DNA of 7,928 bases from RGIG7300 sp045657645. Lineage in GTDB: Bacteria > Bacillota > Clostridia > Oscillospirales > CAG-272. The stretch is taken from assembly GCA_045657645.1 (NCBI GenBank), contig JAZOTL010000081.1:1-7928 (forward strand), written 5' to 3'. This document shows positions 1 through 5,650 of this stretch, piece after piece. How positions within the stretch are numbered: the stretch's first letter is position 1; every line of letters begins with the position of its first letter. A model generated the notes under the pieces. It had not been told where the DNA came from. It made no database searches and worked only from the letters and a program-made list of their open reading frames with translations. The translations under genes and the position numbers were made by a program.

Positions 1-1
1 C

Positions 2-148
2 TACGGAGGTGTTACCGTGTTACCCGTGCCTACACAAAAGGGATATATCTTCAGCGGTTGGTACACAGATAAAGCCTGCAAGACAGAGCCTATCACCGAA
101 ATAGGTGCCGAGGAAATAAGCACTACAGTAGTTCTGTATGCTAAGTGG
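2..148 (+). repeat. Listeria-Bacteroides repeat unit, 5'-incomplete copy
   Basis: Protein-level repeat unit, cut by the window edge. It carries YGG near its start, then GYIFSGWYT with a Cys five residues later, and closes with VLYAKW. It aligns with the unit at 158-382, but the DNA has diverged, so these are old tandem modules and not a recent duplication. Confidence 0.75.
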
Positions 149-400
149 ACACCTGAGGTTTATACAATAACCTACCTTGATAAGGATGGCGAGGCCTTCA
201 GCGGTGAAATGACAGGTGCGGCAACAACCCATACCTACGGCACCAAGACCGCCCTTGTAAAACCTGTAAAAGAGGGCTACACCTTTGTTGGCTGGTACAC
301 TAAAGCGTCCTGCTCAAGTGGTAAGGTATCAAGCCTTTCGGGAACGAAATATACCACGGATATAGTGCTCTACGCAAAGTGGAAAGAAAAAACAAAATAA
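2..400 (+). CDS. Listeria-Bacteroides repeat (InlB B-repeat-like) extracellular protein, 3' end
   Basis: This is the C-terminal end of a larger protein whose reading frame is already open at the left edge, so start, signal peptide and any N-terminal domain are outside the window. The visible 132 residues hold one incomplete and one complete repeat with the hallmarks GYxFxGWYT and VLYAKW, typical of the Listeria-Bacteroides repeat (Flg_new) family. Those repeats form small beta-grasp-like modules in secreted or cell-surface proteins, often adhesins. The protein ends in a short Lys-rich tail just after the second KW. There is no LPXTG sorting signal or terminal membrane helix, so surface attachment, if any, must lie upstream. 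Each repeat has one Cys shortly after its WYT. A terminator follows directly, so this gene is a separate transcription unit from pyrH. The family call is fairly firm; the specific role is unknown. Confidence 0.82.
   Translation, partial: YGGVTVLPVPTQKGYIFSGWYTDKACKTEPITEIGAEEISTTVVLYAKWTPEVYTITYLDKDGEAFSGEMTGAATTHTYGTKTALVKPVKEGYTFVGWYTKASCSSGKVSSLSGTKYTTDIVLYAKWKEKTK
158..382 (+). repeat. Listeria-Bacteroides repeat unit, complete copy of about 75 residues
   Basis: Complete unit from VYTITY through TYGTKTAL and GYTFVGWYT to the closing VLYAKW. The Cys after WYT is conserved with the preceding copy. The region between the first strand and TYG is somewhat longer than in the commonest family members. 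Confidence 0.75.
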
Positions 401-401
401 T

Positions 402-438
402 TATATAAAGCCTGTTCTTTGGAACAGGTTTTTATATA
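402..438 (+). terminator. Rho-independent terminator after the repeat-protein gene
   Basis: CCTGTTC (411-417) pairs perfectly with GAACAGG (422-428) around a 4-nt TTTG loop, followed by five T (429-433). The stem can extend through TATATAAA (402-409) pairing with TTTATATA (431-438), interrupted by a small bulge. It lies 10 bp after the stop codon, so it should end the upstream transcript and insulate pyrH. The opposite strand has only a weak T-run, so bidirectional action is uncertain. Confidence 0.9.
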
Positions 439-467
439 TATAAAATTATTTAATTTAATTTTTTGTA

Positions 468-496
468 TTTACAAAATGATATATTTATAGTACAAT
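468..496 (+). promoter_or_regulatory. Sigma-A-type promoter of the pyrH operon
   Basis: The -35 TTTACA (468-473) and -10 TACAAT (491-496) are separated by exactly 17 bp in a very AT-rich stretch just after the terminator. Each hexamer differs from consensus (TTGACA, TATAAT) at one position. Transcription should begin near 503, giving a leader of about 28 nt before pyrH. No riboswitch, T-box or attenuator fits in so short a leader. Confidence 0.78.
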
Positions 497-519
497 ATAG
501 ATGTCTAATTATGTAATTC

Positions 520-524
520 GGAGG
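520..524 (+). promoter_or_regulatory. Ribosome binding site deciding the pyrH start
   Basis: GGAGG lies 6 nt before the ATG at 531. The in-frame ATG at 501 has no such site and falls at or before the predicted transcription start, so this site favours 531. Confidence 0.85.
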
Positions 525-530
525 TTATCA

Positions 531-1259
531 ATGGAAGGATGTATATGCAAGCCTGCATATAAGCGAGTTTTACTTAAGCTTTCAGGCGAAGCACTTGCCA
601 CAGGCGCAAAGGGAATATTAAATTATGATTTTGTTTCGGAGATCTGCTCTACCATTAAAGAATGTGTGGATGCGGGTGCTCAGGTTGCTATAGTTGTAGG
701 AGCAGGAAACATTTGGAGAGGCAGACAGGGTGAAAAAATGGACAGAACCCGTGCAGACCATATGGGTATGCTTGCTACGTCTATAAATGCTCTTGCGTTA
801 CAGGATGCGTTTGAACAAATCGGCTTGAATTCAAGAGTTCTTACAGCTATTGAAATGAAGCAGTTTGCTGAGCCTTATATAAGAAACAAAGCTGTTTCCC
901 ACCTTGAAAAGGGAAGAGTTGTTATCTTTGGTTGCGGTATCGGTAGTCCCTTCTTTTCTACAGATACAGCGGCAGCACTTCGCGCAGCGGAGATTGGTGC
1001 TGACGTTATCATGATGGCAAAGAATATAGACGGTGTTTACACTGCAGATCCCAAAAAAGATCCTGACGCTAAGAAGCTTGATTTTATTACATATAAAAAT
1101 ATTCTTAACGACGGTCTTACCGTTATTGATACAACTGCTACAAGCTTTTGTATGGAGAACGATATACCCCTTCTTCTCTTTGGTCTTGATAAACCTTCAA
1201 ATATAAAAAGAGCCATTATGGGCGAAAATATAGGAACGATTGTAAAGGCAGGTAACTAA
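531..1259 (+). CDS. pyrH: UMP kinase (uridylate kinase)
   Basis: Cytoplasmic amino-acid-kinase-fold enzyme that phosphorylates UMP to UDP with ATP, the committed step to UTP and CTP. The 242-residue product matches the family's usual 235-245. Visible motifs are the N-terminal KRVLLKLSGEAL (11-22, ATP-phosphate strand), VVGAGNIWRG (55-64), DHMGMLAT with UMP-binding Asp76, the loop IGSPFFST (137-144) followed by DTAAALRAAE, and NIDGVYTADP (165-174, nucleotide binding). The start at 531 is chosen for its GGAGG and because an earlier in-frame ATG at 501 coincides with the predicted transcription start. The UMP loop differs from the usual TGNPFFTT, with Ile for Thr and Ser for Asn, and the preceding GG is CG. 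It is the first gene of the operon, with frr beginning 1 nt after its stop. Identification is very secure. Confidence 0.97.
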   Translation: MEGCICKPAYKRVLLKLSGEALATGAKGILNYDFVSEICSTIKECVDAGAQVAIVVGAGNIWRGRQGEKMDRTRADHMGMLATSINALALQDAFEQIGLNSRVLTAIEMKQFAEPYIRNKAVSHLEKGRVVIFGCGIGSPFFSTDTAAALRAAEIGADVIMMAKNIDGVYTADPKKDPDAKKLDFITYKNILNDGLTVIDTTATSFCMENDIPLLLFGLDKPSNIKRAIMGENIGTIVKAGN

Positions 1260-1260
1260 T

Positions 1261-1815
1261 ATGAAACTTGATACTAAATTTTATGAAGAAAAGATGAAAA
1301 AGAGCATCACCGGTTTTGAGAATGAACTCAAGACTATCCGTGCAGGCAGAGCTAATGCAGCTGTTCTTGACAAAATAACCGTTGACTACTACGGTGCTCC
1401 TACACAGATAAACGCTATAGCAGAGGTTAAGGCTGCAGATGCTCGCACTCTTGTTATTTCTCCTTGGGATGCTTCTACTCTTAAAAATATCGAAAAAGCA
1501 ATCCTCGCTTCTGATCTTGGTCTTCAGCCCCAGAACGATGGTAAGGTTATAAGAATACCTTTCCCCCAGCCCACAGAAGAAAAGAGAAGAGAGCTTACAA
1601 AAGAGGTTGCTAAGCTTACAGAGGACGCAAAGGTTGCTATACGTAATATCCGTCGCGATGCAAACGACAAGGCGAAGGATATGAAGAAGGCAAATGAAAT
1701 GACTGAAGATGAGCAGAAGCAGTCTGAAAAAGCTGTTCAGGATCTTACCGATAAGTTCATAAAGCAGCTTGATGTGATTGCCGCTGATAAGAACAAAGAA
1801 ATAATGTCTATCTAA
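1261..1815 (+). CDS. frr: Ribosome recycling factor
   Basis: RRF splits the post-termination 70S ribosome together with EF-G and is essential in most bacteria. The 184-residue product has the exact family length. The long-helix domain I opens with FENELKTIRAGRANAAVLD (19-37), followed by VDYYGAPTQI and the beta domain, including VISPWDASTLKNIEKAI. The C-terminal helices carry FPQPTEEKRRELTK and the signature IRNIRRDAND. The Arg and Asn residues of the tip and hinge expected for the family are present. It starts 1 nt after the pyrH stop with only a weak AGGT site (1250-1253), so translation is probably coupled to pyrH. The pyrH-frr pair is conserved across most bacteria. Confidence 0.98.
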   Translation: MKLDTKFYEEKMKKSITGFENELKTIRAGRANAAVLDKITVDYYGAPTQINAIAEVKAADARTLVISPWDASTLKNIEKAILASDLGLQPQNDGKVIRIPFPQPTEEKRRELTKEVAKLTEDAKVAIRNIRRDANDKAKDMKKANEMTEDEQKQSEKAVQDLTDKFIKQLDVIAADKNKEIMSI

Positions 1816-1832
1816 TTTAATATTCTTTCCGC

Positions 1833-1861
1833 AAGTCACGCAGGTAACCCCAGCGTGACTT
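1833..1861 (+). promoter_or_regulatory. Perfect inverted repeat in the frr-uppS spacer
   Basis: AAGTCACGC (1833-1841) is the exact reverse complement of GCGTGACTT (1853-1861), giving a 9-bp stem with an 11-nt loop that could hold a tiny GG/CC inner pair. No T-run follows, so it is not a classic terminator. The uppS ribosome site lies 12 nt beyond it and is not sequestered. It could be an mRNA stability or processing element, a weak attenuator, or an operator; the sequence does not decide. Confidence 0.6.
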
Positions 1862-1873
1862 TAGGATATTTAC

Positions 1874-1877
1874 GGAG
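1874..1877 (+). promoter_or_regulatory. Ribosome binding site of uppS
   Basis: GGAG stands 5 nt before the uppS ATG and gives this gene independent initiation after the 67-nt gap. Confidence 0.7.
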
Positions 1878-1882
1878 AAATT

Positions 1883-2611
1883 ATGTTTAACATTTTCAAA
1901 AAGAAGGAAAGTGCAAAGCCTGAGTTGTGCATTGATGAACGGCTGCAGCATATAGCCTTTATAATGGACGGCAACGGCCGTTGGGCTAAAAAGCGTGGTA
2001 TGCCGCGTGAATACGGTCATACCCAGGGCGCAAGGGTTTTCAAGGACCTTACTGAATATTGTGGTGATATAGGTATAAACACCGTTACTGTGTACGCTTT
2101 TTCCACAGAAAATTGGAAGCGACCCGAAGCTGAAGTAAACGCCATTATGAAGCTTTTTGTAGACTATATCTATGAAGCTCTTGAGGTGATGATGAAGCGT
2201 GATATTTGTATCCGCTTTTTGGGTGATAGAAGCGTTTTTGATAAAAAAATCGTTGATTTAATGGATAAGGTTGAAAACGGTTCAAAGGATAACACAAAGC
2301 ACCTAAACATTGCTATAAATTACGGCGGTAAGGCTGAGATAGTTCATGCAGTGAACGAGGCCTTGAAGGAAGGTGTTACCGAAATCACCGAAGGTGATAT
2401 TGAAAGCAGGTTATATACCCATTTATCGCCTATGCCTGACCTTATAGTAAGAACGGGCGGTGAAATGCGTCTTTCTAACTTCCTTATGTGGCAAAGTGCT
2501 TATTCCGAGTTTTATTTTACCGATACACTTTGGCCGGATATGAAAAACGAAGATGTTGACAAAGCTGTTATGGACTTTTATTCAAGAAAACGCAGATACG
2601 GAGGTGTATAA
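1883..2611 (+). CDS. uppS: Isoprenyl transferase (undecaprenyl diphosphate synthase)
   Basis: Cis-prenyltransferase that adds eight isopentenyl units to farnesyl diphosphate, giving C55 undecaprenyl diphosphate, the precursor of the carrier lipid for peptidoglycan and other wall polymers. The 242-residue length is typical. Conserved regions appear in order: HIAFIMDGNGRWAKKRG (23-39) with catalytic Asp29, TVYAFSTENWKRP, RFLGD, NIAINYGGKAEI, and the C-terminal PDLIVRTGGEMRLSNF block with SEFYF. The first 20 residues are a basic, variable lead-in. Its substrate derives from the MEP pathway, two enzymes of which (dxr, ispG) are encoded downstream in the same operon. Its last codons contain the ribosome site of cdsA. 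Chain length is inferred from family and context; a shorter-chain cis-prenyltransferase is less likely. Confidence 0.95.
   Translation: MFNIFKKKESAKPELCIDERLQHIAFIMDGNGRWAKKRGMPREYGHTQGARVFKDLTEYCGDIGINTVTVYAFSTENWKRPEAEVNAIMKLFVDYIYEALEVMMKRDICIRFLGDRSVFDKKIVDLMDKVENGSKDNTKHLNIAINYGGKAEIVHAVNEALKEGVTEITEGDIESRLYTHLSPMPDLIVRTGGEMRLSNFLMWQSAYSEFYFTDTLWPDMKNEDVDKAVMDFYSRKRRYGGV
2600..2604 (+). promoter_or_regulatory. Ribosome binding site of cdsA inside the uppS 3' end
   Basis: GGAGG is formed by the final Gly-Gly codons of uppS and sits 9 nt before the cdsA ATG. The uppS stop falls between them, an arrangement suited to translational coupling. Confidence 0.8.
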
Positions 2612-2613
2612 GT

Positions 2614-3447
2614 ATGAAAACACGTATTATCAGCGGTGCTGTGATGCTTGCTGTTTTTATTCCTTGCCTTATTTTAAGTCACACTGTTCTCTTTGATATT
2701 GTTATTTCGCTTTTGTGCCTTATGGCAGTTTTTGAAATGCTTGGCTGTATTAAGATGCGAAGCAGCTTTGCTGTCAGCGTGCCTGCATACATAGTTGCCG
2801 CAATAACACCCTTGTGTATCAGAATTGTTAAAACCGATATTTCTGTTTCTGAAATGCTGGTTTTGGTATCAATTATCCTGATGTTCTGGGTACTTGGTGT
2901 TGCTGTTTTCTCTCACGGTAAGCTTGATGTTATGAGAGCTTCGTCTGCGTTTTGTTTGATTTTTTACGTTGTATTCGGAATTTCCTCCGTTCTTGCTATA
3001 AGAGCTCTTGAGGGTGGAGAATTCCTCTATATTCTTGTTATGATATCTGCTTGGATAACTGATACGGGCGCATATTTTACAGGTGTATTTTTCGGAAAAA
3101 CAAAGCTTATACCCGATGTAAGCCCTAAAAAGACAGTTGAAGGAGCTTTAGGTGGAATAGCAAGCTGTGTTTTTGCCTTTATAGTTTATGGTTTAATTGT
3201 GCAGTTTGCATTTGAAAAAACACCTAATTATTTCGTACTTATTTTAGTTGCTGTAATTGCTTCTCTTGTTTCTATGTGCGGAGATCTTATAGCTTCTCTT
3301 ATTAAAAGACGCTTTAATATTAAGGACTATTCTAACCTTATTCCCGGTCACGGTGGTGTGATGGATAGGTTCGACAGTATTATTGCAACCGCTTCAATTT
3401 TATTCGTTTTACTTAACATTCCGTTTATCTACAACGGACTTATATAA
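2614..3447 (+). CDS. cdsA: Phosphatidate cytidylyltransferase (CDP-diacylglycerol synthase)
   Basis: Integral membrane enzyme that condenses phosphatidic acid with CTP to CDP-diacylglycerol, the precursor of phosphatidylglycerol, cardiolipin and phosphatidylserine. The 277-residue product is of usual length and is mostly hydrophobic, with about seven or eight candidate membrane segments. Conserved blocks are WITDTGAYFTGVFFG (147-161), SPKKTVEGALGG (170-181) and the complete family signature at 228-254. The signature begins SLIKRRFNIKD and ends GHGGVMDRFD, with the Asp and His residues that hold Mg2+ and CTP. The start is 2 nt after the uppS stop. CTP links it loosely to pyrH in the same operon. 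No odd features. Confidence 0.96.
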   Translation: MKTRIISGAVMLAVFIPCLILSHTVLFDIVISLLCLMAVFEMLGCIKMRSSFAVSVPAYIVAAITPLCIRIVKTDISVSEMLVLVSIILMFWVLGVAVFSHGKLDVMRASSAFCLIFYVVFGISSVLAIRALEGGEFLYILVMISAWITDTGAYFTGVFFGKTKLIPDVSPKKTVEGALGGIASCVFAFIVYGLIVQFAFEKTPNYFVLILVAVIASLVSMCGDLIASLIKRRFNIKDYSNLIPGHGGVMDRFDSIIATASILFVLLNIPFIYNGLI

Positions 3448-3451
3448 GGAG
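3446..3451 (+). promoter_or_regulatory. Ribosome binding site supporting the TTG start of dxr
   Basis: AAGGAG overlaps the cdsA stop codon and lies 7 nt before TTG 3459, ideal spacing. No ATG or GTG is available nearby in frame, so the TTG start is well supported. Confidence 0.85.
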
Positions 3452-3458
3452 TTTTGTT

Positions 3459-4619
3459 TTGAAGTCTGCTAACGAAAAATCTATTTCCGTTCTTGGGTCT
3501 ACAGGTTCGGTAGGCACACAAGCACTTGATGTTGCTCGTAGTCTTGGTCTGCGGGTAGATGCAATCACCGGCGCCAAGAGCGTTGATAAATTGGAGGAAC
3601 AGATAAGAGAATTTTCTCCTGCATACTGTGCTGTTCTCGACGAGAGCGCGGCAAAGGAATTATCTGTAAAGGTTGCTGATACAAATTGTCGAATTCTTTC
3701 TGGAAATGAAGGAATATTAGAGCTTGCAGGCAAGGGAATTAGTGATATTGTTGTAAATTCCGTTACAGGCAAAGCAGGACTTGCTCCTTCGGTTGCCGTT
3801 ATTGATTCGGGTGTAACGCTTGCTTTAGCAAACAAGGAAACCATAGTTTGCGCGGGTGACTACGTAATGAGGCACGCCCGTGAAAAGGGAGTAGCGATTC
3901 TTCCTGTAGATAGCGAACACAGCGCGGTTTTTCAATGCCTTGAAAAGAAGTGTAATAAAGATGTTAACCGTATAATTCTTACCGCATCGTGCGGGCCGTT
4001 TTACGGTAAAACAAGGGAACAGTTATCACACATAACTCCTGAAATGGCTCTTGCACATCCTACCTGGAAGATGGGACCAAAGATAACAATAGACAGCGCT
4101 ACTTTAATGAATAAAGGCTTTGAGGTAATTGAAGCTTCATATTTATTTGATATGCCCGGTGATAAGATATCGGTTGTTGTACATCCCGAAAGCATAGTTC
4201 ATTCAATGGTAGAATATATTGATATGGCAGTATTGGCGCAGTTAAGCGTGCCTGATATGCGTTTGTGCGTTCAATACGCAGTTTCATACCCTGACAGATG
4301 CTGTGGTATGATGCAGCAGCTTGATCTGATAAAAGCCGGCACCCTTACTTTTAAGGAGCCTGATATGAATACATTCAAACTGTTGCCGCTGGCATATAAA
4401 ATTCTTGATAAAAAGGGGAATATGGGTGCTGCCTTAAACGGTGCAAATGAGCGAGCAGTAGCTTTATTCCTTGAACATAAAATATCTTTTACAGATATCA
4501 TGGATGTTGTTGAACAGGCTGTTAATAATATTAAGTATATAGCAGAGCCTACGCTTTCTGATATTGACCAAACGGATATAGAGTCGAGAAAGCTTGTGGA
4601 TGAACTTATTAGGAGTTGA
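3459..4619 (+). CDS. dxr: 1-deoxy-D-xylulose 5-phosphate reductoisomerase
   Basis: NADPH-dependent enzyme turning DXP into 2-C-methyl-D-erythritol 4-phosphate, the first committed MEP-pathway step and the fosmidomycin target. The 386-residue product is full length. ISVLGSTGSVG (9-19) is the dinucleotide-binding loop, and NKETIVCAG (125-133) precedes VDSEHSA (150-156), whose Asp151 and Glu153 are metal ligands. AHPTWKMG (199-206) forms part of the mobile substrate flap, MNKGFE (217-222) supplies the third acidic ligand Glu222, and HPESIVHSMVEY begins the next conserved block. The C-terminal helical domain with NGANERAVALFL is present. It begins with TTG, supported by AAGGAG 7 nt upstream. One oddity is TASCGPF at 175-181, where most family members have TASGGPF. 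Its 3' end overlaps the likely rseP start. Confidence 0.97.
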   Translation: MKSANEKSISVLGSTGSVGTQALDVARSLGLRVDAITGAKSVDKLEEQIREFSPAYCAVLDESAAKELSVKVADTNCRILSGNEGILELAGKGISDIVVNSVTGKAGLAPSVAVIDSGVTLALANKETIVCAGDYVMRHAREKGVAILPVDSEHSAVFQCLEKKCNKDVNRIILTASCGPFYGKTREQLSHITPEMALAHPTWKMGPKITIDSATLMNKGFEVIEASYLFDMPGDKISVVVHPESIVHSMVEYIDMAVLAQLSVPDMRLCVQYAVSYPDRCCGMMQQLDLIKAGTLTFKEPDMNTFKLLPLAYKILDKKGNMGAALNGANERAVALFLEHKISFTDIMDVVEQAVNNIKYIAEPTLSDIDQTDIESRKLVDELIRS

Positions 4620-5646
4620 TAATATTTATATTATAATTGCACTATTGATTTTCGGCATCCTTATTCTTGTGCACGAGCTGGGACATTATTTATTTGCACG
4701 TGTTTTCAAGGTGGATATCAATGAATTTTCCATTGGTATGGGGCCGAAAATTTTTGCAAGGACATCAAAAAAGACTAATATCCTCTATTCGCTTCGTATT
4801 CTCCCTATTGGCGGATACGTTTCTATGAAAGGAGAGGATGAAGAGTCGCAGGAAGAGGGAGCCCTTTGTAATAAGCCTGTTTGGCAACGGCTTATAATAG
4901 TTGCAGCAGGCTCCTTTATGAATATCCTGCTTGGTTTTGTTCTTGTGTTTTGTATGGTACTTGCAACTCAAAATTTAGGTTCAACTACTATACACTCATT
5001 CCACGATAACGCAGTATCACAGGAATTTGGTCTTGCGCCAATGGATAAGGTTATCGCTGTTGACTCTGTGAAGGTTCATACAGCTTCTTCTTTAAGCTAT
5101 GAAATAGCCCACGCAGGTGCAGATGAAGTTGATCTTACCGTTGAGCGTAACGGAGAGCGTACAATTATAGAAAACGTTAAATTCGGCACACAAACCGAAG
5201 AGGGTACAACCTTTGGTCTGATTGATTTTTATGTGTACGCCGAAGCGAAAAATCCGCTTAACGTGATCAAGCACACTTTTTACGATTCTTTGCTTAATAT
5301 CAAAATGATTTGGCAATCGCTTTTTGATTTTGTAACGGGTAAATACGGTATGGATGCTCTTTCCGGGCCTGTTGGTGTAACGTCTACAATTGCCGACGCC
5401 ACTAAAAATGGCCTGCACAGTATTTTATATTTAGCTTCCATAATTGCAATGAATTTAGGAGTGTTTAATATGCTCCCAATACCTGCTCTTGATGGTGGAA
5501 GAGTGTTTTTTATGCTTGTTGAGCTTGTGCGCGGCAAGCCTATAAATCGTGAATACGAAGCCATGGTACATTTTATTGGTATTGTGGCACTAATGAGCCT
5601 TATGGTTATTATAACCTATAAGGATATTATCAAATTATTGGGATGA
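4600..5646 (+). CDS. rseP: RIP metalloprotease, site-2 protease family (RseP/RasP)
   Basis: Membrane-embedded zinc protease that cuts transmembrane segments, classically anti-sigma factors and leftover signal peptides. Counting from ATG 4600 (348 residues), the HELGH motif is at 25-29 (His25 and His29 zinc ligands, Glu26 catalytic) within the first membrane helix. A conserved IGGYVSMKGEDEE segment follows, then a second membrane segment near 97-122, a PDZ domain at roughly 130-200, and LPIPALDGG near the C-terminus with the third zinc ligand Asp298. A last membrane helix closes the protein. The start is uncertain. ATG 4600 lies within dxr and lacks a good ribosome site. A strong AGGAG at 4611-4615 points instead to ATT 4624, giving 340 residues, whose N-terminus resembles known family members. 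A TTG at 4594 is also possible. Substrates are unknown, and no sigma or anti-sigma gene is nearby. Confidence 0.94.
   Translation: MNLLGVDNIYIIIALLIFGILILVHELGHYLFARVFKVDINEFSIGMGPKIFARTSKKTNILYSLRILPIGGYVSMKGEDEESQEEGALCNKPVWQRLIIVAAGSFMNILLGFVLVFCMVLATQNLGSTTIHSFHDNAVSQEFGLAPMDKVIAVDSVKVHTASSLSYEIAHAGADEVDLTVERNGERTIIENVKFGTQTEEGTTFGLIDFYVYAEAKNPLNVIKHTFYDSLLNIKMIWQSLFDFVTGKYGMDALSGPVGVTSTIADATKNGLHSILYLASIIAMNLGVFNMLPIPALDGGRVFFMLVELVRGKPINREYEAMVHFIGIVALMSLMVIITYKDIIKLLG
4611..4615 (+). promoter_or_regulatory. Strong Shine-Dalgarno site near the rseP 5' end, no conventional start after it
   Basis: AGGAG overlaps the last dxr codons. At the usual distance the only in-frame candidate is ATT 4624, 8 nt on; ATG 4600 lies before the site. 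Either rseP uses a rare AUU start or the site is coincidental. The TTG at 4616 is out of frame and reaches a stop after six codons. Confidence 0.5.
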
Positions 5647-5650
5647 TGAA

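Noticed and set aside
2..19. GGAGG at 5-9 followed 7 nt later by in-frame GTG 17, resembling a gene start
   Set aside because: The frame is open through the left edge, and the upstream residues YGGVT fit the middle of a Listeria-Bacteroides repeat. The GGAGG is just Gly-Gly codons, and a start here would cut a repeat in two.
501..530. ATG 501 as the pyrH start
   Set aside because: It coincides with the predicted transcription start, has no ribosome site, and adds residues not usual in PyrH; ATG 531 has GGAGG at good spacing.
1216..1839. 207-codon reverse-strand open frame across frr
   Set aside because: It is antisense to a clearly coding, conserved gene; its translation has no recognisable domain, and the frame appears to be a by-product of frr codon use.
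1833..1866. frr-uppS hairpin as a rho-independent terminator
   Set aside because: The stem is followed by TTAGGATATT and not a T-run, and the loop is long; termination here would also cut a conserved operon.
2597..2607. 11-base identity TACGGAGGTGT shared with bases 2-12
   Set aside because: Both copies are coding for Tyr-Gly-Gly-Val and are too short to be a meaningful repeat.
4594..4599. TTG 4594 as the rseP start
   Set aside because: No convincing ribosome site and deeper overlap with dxr; ATG 4600 or ATT 4624 are better candidates.
4616..4636. Six-codon reading frame from TTG 4616 to TAA 4636 as a leader peptide
   Set aside because: It begins directly after the AGGAG with no spacer, so initiation is implausible; no other support.
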